Below, piece after piece: positions 8,213 to 16,588 of a stretch of 64,000 nt of DNA. Under the pieces are notes generated by a model. The model made no database searches and was not told where the DNA came from. It worked only from the letters and a program-made list of their open reading frames with translations. Every line of letters starts with the position of its first letter. Position 1 is the stretch's first letter. Origin of the DNA: Magnetofaba australis IT-1 (GTDB lineage: Bacteria; Pseudomonadota; Magnetococcia; Magnetococcales; Magnetococcaceae); assembly GCF_002109495.1 (NCBI RefSeq), contig NZ_LVJN01000021.1, positions 186,001-250,000 on the forward strand, in the 5' to 3' direction. Both the position numbers and the translations under genes were made by a program.

Positions 8213-8467
8213 GGCGCGCGGCTCCTCTTCCCTTGTCACGGATGGACAGGCTCACAGATCGATGGGCGTCCGGGGGACGCGGATGGGGGCCAAACTGCCC
8301 CATGCATTGGCGCCGGTCAAGGGGGGTTTCCGGGTAGCGCTTGCGTCGTTTGACGCAGACGCGCTAGAATTCCCGCATATTCCTTCCATTTTTTCCCTGT
8401 TATCAATGCGCAACACGATTTCTCAACGACGTTTCAGCGCACCCACGGTCCCAGCTTGCCGGAGGCG

Positions 8468-9493
8468 ATGTTGACCAGTCTGTCCGACTACACCCTGCTG
8501 AAGCTGGGTTGGCGCTCCTGGACGCCCTTGATGGTTGCCTTCGGCGTTGGCTCCGTGCTGGCCGTGGCGCTGGTGAACGTGGACGCCATGGACCATTTCT
8601 ACCACTTCTCCCGCAGTCATGAGGAGTGGGAGCTGGACGAGCTGGTGGTGGGCGGGATCAGCATGATCATCTCGGCGCTGGTGGCGCTGACCTGGATCCT
8701 TTACGACCACCACAAACGCTTTGTCCAGCTACTGAAGGAGCATCGCGTGTTGGAGGAGCAGCAGTTGCGCGCGCGCAAACTGCAGGCCCTCAGCACCCTG
8801 TTTGGCGGCGCTTCACACTCGCTGAATAATCTGATGCAGCCCATCGTCTCCTTAACGGAGCTGGCGCTGGACGATATGACGCCGCAGGACCCCAACCAGC
8901 CGCTGCTGGTCGAAGTGAGCGCCGCCGCCAAGGAGGCCAAGGCGCTGGTGCGCGACATGCTCTCCTTGAGCCGCCAGGACCACCTGACCCTGCGACCTGT
9001 GGAGATGGCCAAACTCCTGAACGATCAACGCCGCCTGCTGGAGGCCCTGATCCCCTCCTCCATGCAGTTGGCGTGGTTGGTCCCCGCCTCCGGCCTGGGC
9101 CGCGTCATGGCCGACGCCGGGCAGGTCCAGAGCGCCCTGCTGAATATGGTCAGCAACGCCGTGGACGCCATCGACAGCGCCACCAGCGGCCGCATTGAGA
9201 TCGCCGCCGAGCGCGCCAACGTCGACGAGGACCGCCAAGGGCATCTGAAGAGCGCCAACCATAATCACTATGTGCGCATCCTCCTCTCCGATAACGGCGT
9301 GGGCATGGATGCGCAGACGCTGGAGCGCATTTTCGAACCCTTCTTCACCACCAAGGAGGTGGGAGAGGGCTCCGGCCTGGGCATGTCCATCGCCCTGGGG
9401 GTGGTGGAGAGTCACGACGGCTTGCTGTTTGTGGACTCCCAACCCGGCGTTGGAACCACTTTTTCCCTCTATCTACCCACCCTTGAGCACTGA
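8468..9493 (+). CDS. Membrane-bound sensor histidine kinase
   Basis: About 341 residues. Two membrane segments (near residues 18-36 and 61-80) enclose a short His- and Glu-rich periplasmic loop (MDHFYHFSRSHEEWELDE). A short coiled linker leads to the phosphoacceptor helix with His117 in GGASHSLNNLMQPI. The catalytic domain shows the N box (NMVSNAVDAI), G1 (DNGVGMD), F box (EPFFTTKEVGEGSGLG) and G2. The loop is too small for a folded ligand domain. Translation could start at TTG 8456, ATG 8468 or TTG 8471; GGAGG sits just before 8468. It forms an operon with the response regulator. Confidence 0.88.
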   Translation: MLTSLSDYTLLKLGWRSWTPLMVAFGVGSVLAVALVNVDAMDHFYHFSRSHEEWELDELVVGGISMIISALVALTWILYDHHKRFVQLLKEHRVLEEQQLRARKLQALSTLFGGASHSLNNLMQPIVSLTELALDDMTPQDPNQPLLVEVSAAAKEAKALVRDMLSLSRQDHLTLRPVEMAKLLNDQRRLLEALIPSSMQLAWLVPASGLGRVMADAGQVQSALLNMVSNAVDAIDSATSGRIEIAAERANVDEDRQGHLKSANHNHYVRILLSDNGVGMDAQTLERIFEPFFTTKEVGEGSGLGMSIALGVVESHDGLLFVDSQPGVGTTFSLYLPTLEH

Positions 9494-9507
9494 AACGAGT
9501 TGACGCC

Positions 9508-9897
9508 ATGGCGCATATTCTGTTGATCGACGACGACGCGCGGGTGCGGTTCACTCTGGAGACGCTGCTGAAGCGTTCCGGCCACACCGTCACCGCCCGC
9601 GCAGACGGCAAAGAGGGGATCGACACGCTCAAGAAAGAGTCATTCGATCTGATCATCACCGACATCATCATGCCCAACATGGACGGGGTGGAGTTCCTCA
9701 TGCAGTTCCGCTCCGCCAACAAGGGCGACGCGCCAGTGATCGTCATCTCCGGCGGCGGGCGCCTGCACAGCATCGACTACCTGTCGGTGGCCGAGGATAT
9801 GGGCGCCGCCGCCACCCTGAGCAAACCGTTTGAAAACGCGCAACTGCTGGATTTGGTGGAGAGCCTGATCGGGTCCAAAGGCGCGGCCAAATCATGA
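9508..9897 (+). CDS. Single-domain (CheY-like) response regulator
   Basis: 129 residues, a receiver domain only. The acidic pocket is DDD at 8-10, the phosphoacceptor is Asp52 (IITDIIMP), and the conserved Lys lies in LSKPFE. It has no output domain, so it must act by binding a partner. It starts 14 bp after the kinase gene and overlaps the next gene by 4 bp, so the kinase is its likely phosphodonor. Confidence 0.9.
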   Translation: MAHILLIDDDARVRFTLETLLKRSGHTVTARADGKEGIDTLKKESFDLIITDIIMPNMDGVEFLMQFRSANKGDAPVIVISGGGRLHSIDYLSVAEDMGAAATLSKPFENAQLLDLVESLIGSKGAAKS

Positions 9898-10304
9898 GTC
9901 GCATCACGCCCATGACCGGCAGCGGTCCGCTGCAGTGGAACGCCGCCGCCTGGTTTGGCGCCACCATCGGCTTTTCGTTCTGGCTGCTGCCGGTGGGGCT
10001 GGCGTGGGTGGAGGAGCTGCCTATGCTCGGCGCACTGTTTCTGAGCGCCTGGGCGCTGGCCAATATCAGCGGCGCAACCATGTGGCGGTTTCGCGATCGC
10101 CTCCCCCCGCATCCGGCCATGCAGGCGCAGCTCACCACCCTGTTCGCCGCCAGCGTCACCGCCATGGCTGGGGCCAAACGCGACGGTCTGCTCATAGAGT
10201 TTGTCCCGCACTGGGACCATCCTCAGCGTCTATTCGGTCTGTTGGTGGTGTTTCCGCTGCTGATGGCGGCGTTGGCGATTCGCGAACACCGCTACGGTCG
10301 CTGA
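9894..10304 (+). CDS. Small multi-pass membrane protein in a two-component operon
   Basis: 136 residues with about four hydrophobic stretches (near 16-38, 43-61, 80-92 and 109-128), joined by short charged loops. I do not recognise a family. The ATGA overlap with the response regulator shows translational coupling, so the protein is likely to work with the kinase pair, for example as an accessory sensor or an output. That is inferred from position only. Confidence 0.7.
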   Translation: MSRITPMTGSGPLQWNAAAWFGATIGFSFWLLPVGLAWVEELPMLGALFLSAWALANISGATMWRFRDRLPPHPAMQAQLTTLFAASVTAMAGAKRDGLLIEFVPHWDHPQRLFGLLVVFPLLMAALAIREHRYGR

Positions 10305-10462
10305 ACCCAGACCGCCGCTGGCCAAACCGAGCGGACTCAGCTCTGCACATCGGGCGTTTCGGCGCGTCCGAGCCACCTGACGCCAATCCCATCTGAATTG
10401 GTTTGCGAGCACATTCGCCCACCGACAATCCCGCCATGCCGCAGCGCAACACCCACTTTTGC

Positions 10463-10491
10463 TTGTCAAATCCTGGTATCAAAGGTATATA
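10463..10491 (+). promoter_or_regulatory. Predicted sigma-70 promoter of the radical SAM gene
   Basis: TTGTCA (10463-10468), a 17-bp spacer and TATATA (10486-10491) make a near-consensus housekeeping promoter. The start of transcription would be near 10498, giving an unusually long leader of about 190 nt before the ATG at 10690. Otherwise 10305-10689 contains no gene I can support. Confidence 0.55.
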
Positions 10492-10689
10492 TGATGCGCT
10501 TGGGTTGATCCTTCCCAGCCATTTTCTCTGCTTTGTTCAGGAACATCCCTTTATCAGCGCCACTCATACAACTGGCCCTGAGTTGACCCATATTTTTTCG
10601 ATGGATCGCCTCGACGGAGCAACCGCGCCGAATCCCATTGTCATTTGTCGCAACCCGCCCGGCTCGAATCCCATATTTAGAGGTCTCTA

Positions 10690-12687
10690 ATGACGTATCG
10701 CGTGCAATTGTGCGAATTCAATGTCTTGATGGGAAACGTCACCTTCCTGCCGCTGGTTTCCGGTTTGCTGCAAGGCGCCGCGCAACGCAATGACCGCATT
10801 CGCCAACAGTGTGAATTCCTGCCGTTCCGCTTCCATGTTCAGCCTCTGGAGCAGGTGCTCAAGGATATGGGCCCAGTGGATGTGGCCGCCTTCTCCGTCT
10901 CCATGTGGAACGAGCAGTTGAGCCTGAACACCGCGCGCGCTATCAAAGAGGCCAATCCCGAATGCATCATTCTGTTCGGCGGCGTGCAGGTGCCGTATGA
11001 CGCCCAGCGCTACTTCGATGAACACCCCTATATTGACGTGACCGTACGCGGCGAAGGGGAGGACACCTTCACCCTGCTGCTCGAACGCATCATTGAGGGG
11101 CGCGGCTTTGACGGCGTGCCGGGAATCTCCTGGAAAGAGATCAATGGTCAGGTGGTGCGCGAACCGTTGGAAGCCCACCCCAGCCGCGATCTGGACGAAT
11201 ACCCCTCGCCCTACCTCTCTGGTCTGTATGACCAGTTGATGGCCAACAATCCGCACATCGAGTTTCAAGCCATCATTGAAACCAATCGTGGCTGCCCCTA
11301 CGGCTGCACCTTCTGCAACTGGGGCAAGGGCGGCCTGTCGGAGAAGTACCGCTTCCACAGCTTGGAGCGGGTGCAGGCGGAGATCCGTTGGTTCGCCGAG
11401 AACAATATTCGCTACGTCTTCAACGCCGACTCCAACTTCGGCGCCCACCGACGCGACAGCGAAATCGCCCAGTACCTGGTGGACACCAAGCAGGAGTTCG
11501 GCTTCCCGGAGAAGTTCCGCACCTGCTATGGCAAGAATACCGACGAGAAGATCTTCGCCATCGCTCAACTGTTCCACGCCTATGAGCTGGAAAAGGGCAT
11601 CACCATCAGCCCGCAGAGCTACAACCCCGAGACTCTCTCCCATATCAAGCGCAAGAACATCAAGCTCGAGACCATGGGCACGCTGCAGCGCCGCTTCAAT
11701 GAAGCGGAGATCCCGGTCTACTCCGAGCTGATCCTCGGCCTGCCCGGCGAGACCCTGGAGAGTTGGCGCAAAGGCATTGAGGTGATGCTGTGCTCTGGCC
11801 TGAAGAACCAGCTGTTCCTCTACTTCTGCGAACTGTATGAAAACACGGAGATGACCCACCCGGACTACATCCAGCGTCATCAAATCCGCTCCATCCGCCT
11901 GCCGGTGAACGAGATCCACGCCTCGGTGCGCAACAGCGCGCTGGTCTCCGAGTACTACGATATGGTGGTCAGCACCGCCACCATGCCGCAGGCGGATTGG
12001 GAGCGCGCCGTGATCTTCAACTGGACCACCATGCTGCTGCACAGCATGAAAGCGGGCTTCTTCTGGCTGGCGTGGATGCACGATCGCTTCGGCGTGGACT
12101 ACATCGCCATCATCGATGCGCTGATCGCCGGTGAGTGGCCCGAGGCCCAACAGAGCTGGATGCAAAGTGTTTACATCAGCGATTGTCGCGCACATCTGGG
12201 GCGTATGCTGACTGGGCAGGGGCGCGGGGTGGAGAAGCCGGAGTATGGCGAGATCTACTGGGAGCCCGAAGAGGTGGGGTTTGTGCAGATCTGTCAGCAG
12301 ACCGATCGCGTGTATGACGAACTGGCCGCCTTTACCAGTTGGTTCCTCACTCAACAGGGGGTGGCGTTCGACCCCGAGGAGATGCGCGAGGCGATCCTCT
12401 ATCAAAAGCTGCGCCTGCCCACGCTGCATCCGCCCGCAGAGTTGAACATCGCGTTTGATTACAATCTGCCGCAGTACTTCGACCGCATCACCGGCAACGA
12501 ACCCATCGCCGTGGCGCGTCAGCCGCAGACGTTGATCATAGAAGAGCGACTGTTTGATCCCGATGACCTGAAGACATTCATGCGTAAGAACGTGCTGTGG
12601 GGACGCAAAAGCGGGGCGAATATTCTACAAGCCCAATGGCGCAACGACTCGGGGCTGGAACTGGAAAAACGCGCCGCCAACGCCTGA
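10690..12687 (+). CDS. B12-binding-domain radical SAM protein of unknown substrate
   Basis: 665 residues. The N-terminal third (about 1-170) has the Rossmann-like layout of a cobalamin-binding domain (FSVSMWNEQ, then IILFGGVQVPYDAQRYF, then VRGEGEDTF). It lacks an obvious DxHxxG base-off motif. The radical SAM core carries the 4Fe-4S cysteines C202, C206 and C209 (RGCPYGCTFCNWG). The C-terminal third (about 450-665) is not recognisable to me. Members act in lipid, antibiotic or peptide modification, usually methylation or rearrangement. No peptide precursor or pathway gene is adjacent, so the role is open. A ribosome-binding site (AGAGGT) and a long leader precede it. Confidence 0.85.
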   Translation: MTYRVQLCEFNVLMGNVTFLPLVSGLLQGAAQRNDRIRQQCEFLPFRFHVQPLEQVLKDMGPVDVAAFSVSMWNEQLSLNTARAIKEANPECIILFGGVQVPYDAQRYFDEHPYIDVTVRGEGEDTFTLLLERIIEGRGFDGVPGISWKEINGQVVREPLEAHPSRDLDEYPSPYLSGLYDQLMANNPHIEFQAIIETNRGCPYGCTFCNWGKGGLSEKYRFHSLERVQAEIRWFAENNIRYVFNADSNFGAHRRDSEIAQYLVDTKQEFGFPEKFRTCYGKNTDEKIFAIAQLFHAYELEKGITISPQSYNPETLSHIKRKNIKLETMGTLQRRFNEAEIPVYSELILGLPGETLESWRKGIEVMLCSGLKNQLFLYFCELYENTEMTHPDYIQRHQIRSIRLPVNEIHASVRNSALVSEYYDMVVSTATMPQADWERAVIFNWTTMLLHSMKAGFFWLAWMHDRFGVDYIAIIDALIAGEWPEAQQSWMQSVYISDCRAHLGRMLTGQGRGVEKPEYGEIYWEPEEVGFVQICQQTDRVYDELAAFTSWFLTQQGVAFDPEEMREAILYQKLRLPTLHPPAELNIAFDYNLPQYFDRITGNEPIAVARQPQTLIIEERLFDPDDLKTFMRKNVLWGRKSGANILQAQWRNDSGLELEKRAANA

Positions 12688-12799
12688 TCACGCCGTGCAG
12701 ATGCCGCGCGCTTTCCGCAACTGACTTTTGCAGGCGCGCAGCGTGACGCAGAAGAGTTGGTCCATTGCCAATAACGGACCCCAACCTGGCTGACGGGAA

Positions 12800-12955
12800 T
12801 TACAGCAAGCCGAACAGACCCATCCCGCCCATCACCGCCAACGCGGTAAAGGCGATAAACGCCAGCGCCATCAAAATCCAGCCCCATCGCTCCAGACAGA
12901 CGATGCAGCGATCAAAAAACGGAGTAGGGTGCAGGTGCGCGTTAAACAGAGTCAT
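12800..12955 (-). CDS. Very small single-pass membrane protein
   Basis: 51 residues with an N-terminal polar part containing CIVC and one hydrophobic helix (WGWILMALAFIAFTALAVMG), ending MGLFGLL. The start ATG overlaps the stop of the upstream STAS gene by one base (TGATG), and AAAGGAG lies at good spacing inside that gene, so it is translated in coupling with it. No family is recognised. Co-occurrence with a STAS gene suggests a membrane anchor or target, which is a guess. Confidence 0.65.
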   Translation of the reverse strand: MTLFNAHLHPTPFFDRCIVCLERWGWILMALAFIAFTALAVMGGMGLFGLL

Positions 12956-13295
12956 CACGCCGCTCCTTTCCAGGCCGAAACCTGTCCTGTGTGATAAACG
13001 ATCTCAAATTCTTGTTCAAAACCAGTTACTTCAAACATCTTCTTCACTTGCTTGCCAGGGTTGTTCAGCGTAATGCGTGCGCCAACGGCGCAGCTCTCAC
13101 GCAGCCCCATCAACATGCCCAGCCCAGCTTGATCCACACACACCGTGCGGCTTAGATCCACACACAGACGCTCACAATCTGCCAATGCGCTCTCTGCATG
13201 CGCTGGAAAACATCGGCGCAACGCACCGTGAACGCCCCGCGAATCAGCAATTCGGCGCGTCCTGCGCCTCGCTTCTGGATCTGCAACTTGATCAT
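12955..13295 (-). pseudogene. STAS-domain protein gene with a frameshift
   Basis: The natural start is ATG 13295, with AGGGTGG upstream. It reads a clear STAS N-terminus (MIKLQIQKRGAGRAELLIRG, then AFTVRCADVFQRMQRA) in one frame. From about 13185-13200 the STAS homology continues in a different frame (ALADCERLCVDLSRTVCVDQ, then AGLGMLMGLRESCAVGARIT) down to the stop at 12955. A single frameshift joins the two into a normal protein of about 113 residues. The site where STAS proteins are usually phosphorylated (SSGLG) reads QAGLG here, so the Ser is missing. This may be a real pseudogene, a programmed shift or a sequencing error. Confidence 0.7.
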
Positions 13296-13452
13296 TGCGT
13301 CCACCCTGCTGGTTTTGCCTCATTTTTAGTGTAGGTAGCGAGGGCAGGCGGATCTATGCGGATTTTGTTATCCAGGTAAACAAGAGATAAACAGTTGAGC
13401 AAAAATTGTCAATATGCCTATCGATCTAACTAATAATACATCTCAGTCCAAT

Positions 13453-13770
13453 TCACGCCTGGCGCGAGAACCCGCCCTCCCCTTGGCTGGCGGAGAGCGC
13501 GGCGGCGTAGGCGCGCACACCCTGGCGGGAGAGACCGGATTCGGTGGGCGCAGAGGGATTGCCGCCCACGCGACGGCGCGTGACGTTCGCTGACTCCTGG
13601 CCATCGCTCCACTCCACGATGGCGGCGTCTTGGTTCAAAGAAGAGGCGCGATAGGCGGCCACAGAGGCGTCATCGCTGTTGCGACGCGCGCGCTGGGCGG
13701 CGCTGTGGGCGCGGGAGTAGGCGTTGTAACCCCCGGACGGGGTCGGCGCCGAAGCTTGAATGGGGATCAT
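13453..13770 (-). CDS. Small Ala/Ser-rich hypothetical protein
   Basis: 105 residues, starting at 13770 with AAAGGAG at good spacing. The protein is polar, without cysteine, and rich in Ala, Ser, Gln and Arg (AYSRAHSAAQRARRNSDD, then VAAYRASSLNQDAAIVEW). No signal peptide or membrane helix is seen. I do not recognise a family. A 15-bp sequence about 130 bp upstream recurs exactly upstream of another small gene starting at 14915, suggesting common control. Confidence 0.6.
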   Translation of the reverse strand: MIPIQASAPTPSGGYNAYSRAHSAAQRARRNSDDASVAAYRASSLNQDAAIVEWSDGQESANVTRRRVGGNPSAPTESGLSRQGVRAYAAALSASQGEGGFSRQA

Positions 13771-13895
13771 GGGAGACTCCTTTCCAACCTGCTCATTGGG
13801 GCGCAATCTCTGGGCGGCCCGAGCCGAAATCGTCGCCGCATCCATGCGGCCTGTGGGACTCCTCTACTCAAGCAAGAAGCATAAACGGCGCCACT

Positions 13896-13910
13896 CTTAA
13901 CATAATGATT
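13896..13910 (-). promoter_or_regulatory. Shared 15-bp upstream element, copy 1
   Basis: On the minus strand this reads AATCATTATGTTAAG. The identical 15 bases occur at 15061-15075, again upstream of a small minus-strand gene. TATGTT could be a -10 box. Spacing to the start codon is about 126 bp here and about 146 bp at the other copy. Confidence 0.45.
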
Positions 13911-14003
13911 ATTTTGAATTTCACACGCAGGCGACGGAAACTCAACGCCGCTGCTGATGATTGAGCGTCACCCATGCGTCGCTGGCGGGGGTGGATTGCG
14001 GAC

Positions 14004-14029
14004 AAAAAAAACGGCCCACAAGGGGCCGT
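14004..14029 (-). terminator. Rho-independent terminator (minus strand)
   Basis: A 7-bp stem (ACGGCCC with GGGCCGT) and a 5-nt loop, followed on the minus strand by eight T. It would end transcripts that cross the repeat copy at 14261-14501 from the small gene upstream. The remainder of 13771-14260 holds no recognisable gene. Confidence 0.65.
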
Positions 14030-14260
14030 GCGCACACTCTGGAGAAGAGTAGAGAGAAAAAAGCGAAAGAGATTTTGGGATCTGCGGCGACGGGGGCTCC
14101 CGAGTTCGCCCCGCCGCCGCGATCCCATGGTCCGGGATCGATGGCCTTGACCCTACCCCGTTTTCACCGGTTGCGCCGCGAATCGCAACTGTTGGGGGAT
14201 CGCGCGGACCCAACGTCCGGTGTGGCGTACCGTTGACCCAAGCGATGGCCAACGACCGGA

Positions 14261-14501
14261 CGTTATAAATAAATCAAAACCAAAACTGCACAGAACGACC
14301 AATGTTTGCGTGACGTAGGCCCGGCTCGCGCTGACTATTGGCCGTCGACTGGTCGGCGGCGGGGTCTGGGGGCCGCGCCCCCAGCAGGGTGTGGGGCGGA
14401 GCCCCACGGTTTGGTCGTTGGGAGCTCGAGGGCAAAGCCCTCGATATCTTCCATCGCCAAAACCACCAATGTTCAATTCTGAATTTGACTGACTATATCG
14501 C
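14261..14501 (-). mobile_element. Dispersed hairpin repeat (MITE-like), complete copy
   Basis: Read on the minus strand, the copy starts near GATATAGTCAGTCAAATTC. It continues through the conserved GATGGAAGATATCGAGGGC block, four GC hairpins in fixed order and the tail CAATAGTCAGCGC, then ACGCAAACATTGG, ending GTTTTGGTTTTGATTTATTTA. Left and right ends are imperfect inverted repeats. It lies after the small gene whose stop is at 14514. Confidence 0.75.
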
Positions 14502-14513
14502 TCAATGGCGACT

Positions 14514-14915
14514 TTACAGACCGGCGGCGGCCAGATTCTCTTGAGCCACGCCATCGGCGCTGGCCTCCTGGCTCACGCGCTCGGCGCTGGTCCCGGCGGA
14601 GAGCTCCCGCGCCTCGCGCAGCAGTTGCGCCACATCCTCGGAGATGCGCGACTCATTGGCCGCGCCGTGGGCGGTCAGCAGGCTGGCCGGATCGAGCTGC
14701 GCGGCCTGGCGAATCTGATCAAACGCCCCTTCCAGGCTCCCCTCGCTCATGGCCAGACGCAGACGCGACGGGCTCACCGGGGTCCCCTCCACCGGCTGAC
14801 GCATCACGCGACGAGCGGCGGCGCTCTCTTCGTTAACGCTCTGCGCGCTGTTGGCGGTGAGTTGGCCGACGAAGGGGTTGGCGGCGGCGCTGGCGGAGGT
14901 AATGGTGGCGAACAT
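14514..14915 (-). CDS. Small Ala/Ser-rich hypothetical protein
   Basis: 133 residues, starting at 14915 with AAGGAG at good spacing. It is polar, helical and free of cysteine (SEGSLEGAFDQIRQAAQLD, then RISEDVAQLLREARELSAGT). The N-terminus (MFATITSASAAANPF) has no clear signal sequence. No family is recognised. It has no detectable similarity to the small gene at 13453-13770, but both carry the same upstream 15-bp sequence. Its stop codon is 13 bp from the repeat copy. Confidence 0.6.
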   Translation of the reverse strand: MFATITSASAAANPFVGQLTANSAQSVNEESAAARRVMRQPVEGTPVSPSRLRLAMSEGSLEGAFDQIRQAAQLDPASLLTAHGAANESRISEDVAQLLREARELSAGTSAERVSQEASADGVAQENLAAAGL

Positions 14916-15060
14916 GGCAATACTCCTTGGGGTCATCTCTGTATGGTTTCTAGCCGATCAACTCGGTGCGGCCAGGGAATCATCGGTTGTGTGGGCGGGC
15001 GGTGTGCGCCCCGCTTGCCTCTCTCTATTACAGGTTGCGTGCCAGTTATTGCCAACACCA

Positions 15061-15075
15061 CTTAACATAATGATT
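15061..15075 (-). promoter_or_regulatory. Shared 15-bp upstream element, copy 2
   Basis: Identical to 13896-13910 (minus-strand reading AATCATTATGTTAAG), about 146 bp upstream of the start at 14915. The sequence between here and the repeat copy at 15243 holds no gene I can support. Confidence 0.45.
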
Positions 15076-15242
15076 TGCCATTGGTAAAACGTGTCGCGTC
15101 GGGCCATTACAGAGGCCGGATGGGCGCCGCAAATGGAAAAAAGTGGGAACGGGTGGTGGGAAAATTTGACCGGCGGGTGGAAAAAGGCGCCGCCTGCGTT
15201 GGTCTGTTGGAAACCGATGGGCGATTTTTGCCGCTGGGGAGG

Positions 15243-15456
15243 GAGAGTCAGTCGAATTCAAAATTGGATATTGGCGGTTTTGGCGATGGAAGATATCGAG
15301 GGATGCGCCCTCGAGCTCCCCAACGACCAAACCGTGGGCTCCGCCCACACCTGCTGGGGGCGCGGCCCCCAGACCCCGCCGCCGACCAGTCGGCGGCCAA
15401 TAGTCAGCGCAAGCTCAGCCTACGTCACGCAAACATTGGCCGTTCTGTGCAGGCCA
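15243..15456 (+). mobile_element. Dispersed hairpin repeat, right end truncated
   Basis: The left end (GAGTCAGTCGAATTCAAAATTGG), the GATGGAAGATATCGAGGG block, the hairpins and the ACGCAAACATTGGCCGTTCTGTGCAG tail match the other copies. The final GTTTTGGTTTTGA terminal repeat is missing, and the copy stops 13 bp from the end of the transporter gene. Confidence 0.7.
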
Positions 15457-15468
15457 CACACGATGACG

Positions 15469-16473
15469 CTACGCCGACGCCTCCACGGTGACGTGGGCCA
15501 ACTGCGGCAGGCGCGACTCCAACGCCGCACGCAGCCCCTCGCCGCCAGGATGGTCCACCGCAATGATGCAGGCGAAACCCTGGGGGCTGACGCGCCACAC
15601 GTGCAGATGGGTGGCCGCGCCATAGCCGCTCTCCTGCGCCACGCGGCGGATGCTCTGCTCCAGCTCGCGGGTGTCCTCGGCGTCCAGCAGCACGCGGGCG
15701 GTCTGCCGCAGCAGCCCCCACGACCACACCGCGATGAGCAGCGAACCAGCCAGCCCCATCACCGGGTCGAGCCAACCCAAGCCCCACCACATTCCCGCCG
15801 CCAGAGCGATGATCGCCGCCACCGAGGTGACCGCATCGGCCATCACATGGAGAAACGCCGCGCGCAGATTGTGGTCCACGCCGTGATCATGATGGTCGTG
15901 ATGATGATCGTCGTGGTCATGATGCGCATGGCCATGGTCGTGACCGTGCCCGTGCCCGTGCCCGTGCCCGTGCCCGTGCCCGTGCCCGTGACTGTGGCCA
16001 TGATCGTGACCGTGATGGTCGCCCCCCAGCAGCCACGCGCTGAGGAGATTGATGGCCAACCCCAGCGCCGCCACCGCCATCGCCTCGCGAAAATGGATGG
16101 TCTGCGGATTGAGCAGTCGATGCAGCGACTCCCCGGCCATCAGCAGCGCCACCATGGCCAGCGACACCGCGCTGGCGAAGCCGCCCAGACTGGCGGCCTT
16201 GCCGGAGCCGAAGGTAAAGCGCGCATCGCCGCTGCGGCTGCGAGCGTACCAATAGGCGAAGGCGGTGATGCCCAATGCGGCGGCGTGGGTGCCCATGTGC
16301 CAGCCGTCGGCCAGCAACGCCATGGAGCCGGTGATCATACCTGCAGCGATCTCGGCGATCATCGTCACCAGCGTCAGGCCGATCACCCACCAGGTGCGGC
16401 GCTCGCTGGCGCGGGTATCAGCCACATGGGCGTCCAGATCGTAAGGGCAGCAACGGGAGGAGGGTGCGTTCAT
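15469..16473 (-). CDS. dmeF: Cation diffusion facilitator transporter, DmeF-type, with a long His-rich loop
   Basis: 334 residues. CDF proteins export divalent metals in exchange for protons. The membrane sites are present: LLADGWHMGTHA (helix 2) and FLHVMADAVTSV (helix 5), with six membrane helices in all. The loop between helices 4 and 5 (about residues 151-200) is almost entirely His, Gly and Asp, including a (HG)n run and HHDHDDHHHDHHDH. DmeF members move cobalt and nickel; the N-terminal CCPYDLDAH segment fits that group. Specificity is inferred from similarity. An imperfect AT-rich palindrome lies upstream. Confidence 0.88.
   Translation of the reverse strand: MNAPSSRCCPYDLDAHVADTRASERRTWWVIGLTLVTMIAEIAAGMITGSMALLADGWHMGTHAAALGITAFAYWYARSRSGDARFTFGSGKAASLGGFASAVSLAMVALLMAGESLHRLLNPQTIHFREAMAVAALGLAINLLSAWLLGGDHHGHDHGHSHGHGHGHGHGHGHGHGHDHGHAHHDHDDHHHDHHDHGVDHNLRAAFLHVMADAVTSVAAIIALAAGMWWGLGWLDPVMGLAGSLLIAVWSWGLLRQTARVLLDAEDTRELEQSIRRVAQESGYGAATHLHVWRVSPQGFACIIAVDHPGGEGLRAALESRLPQLAHVTVEASA
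15949..15990. repeat. Seven CCCGTG hexamers in the His-rich loop
   Basis: Seven perfect tandem hexamers encode alternating His-Gly in the transporter loop. Hexamer gain or loss would lengthen or shorten the metal-binding loop in frame. Confidence 0.85.
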
Positions 16474-16519
16474 GCGTCAGATGATCCTTCCAATGGCGCG
16501 CAAAAAGGAAATACGAACC

Positions 16520-16533
16520 ATTATCATCATAAT
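16520..16533. promoter_or_regulatory. AT-rich inverted repeat upstream of the transporter
   Basis: ATTATCATCATAAT pairs with itself at 12 of 14 positions and lies 47 bp before the dmeF start, in a good place for a metal-responsive repressor. No regulator gene is adjacent. Confidence 0.4.
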
Positions 16534-16588
16534 CTGATGCCGGAGAGGCGTCAATCAGAACCTGGAGCTGGCGGCGGCGCCAGGCGAG

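Noticed and set aside
10498-10689. Possible cobalamin riboswitch in the leader of the radical SAM gene
   Set aside because: A sequence GCGCCACTC resembles part of a B12 box but the rest of the conserved core could not be found by eye.
10687-12429. A 580-codon open frame on the minus strand
   Set aside because: Antisense to the radical SAM gene, which has clear cysteine motifs and a promoter. The minus-strand product is Leu-, His- and Gly-rich without structure.
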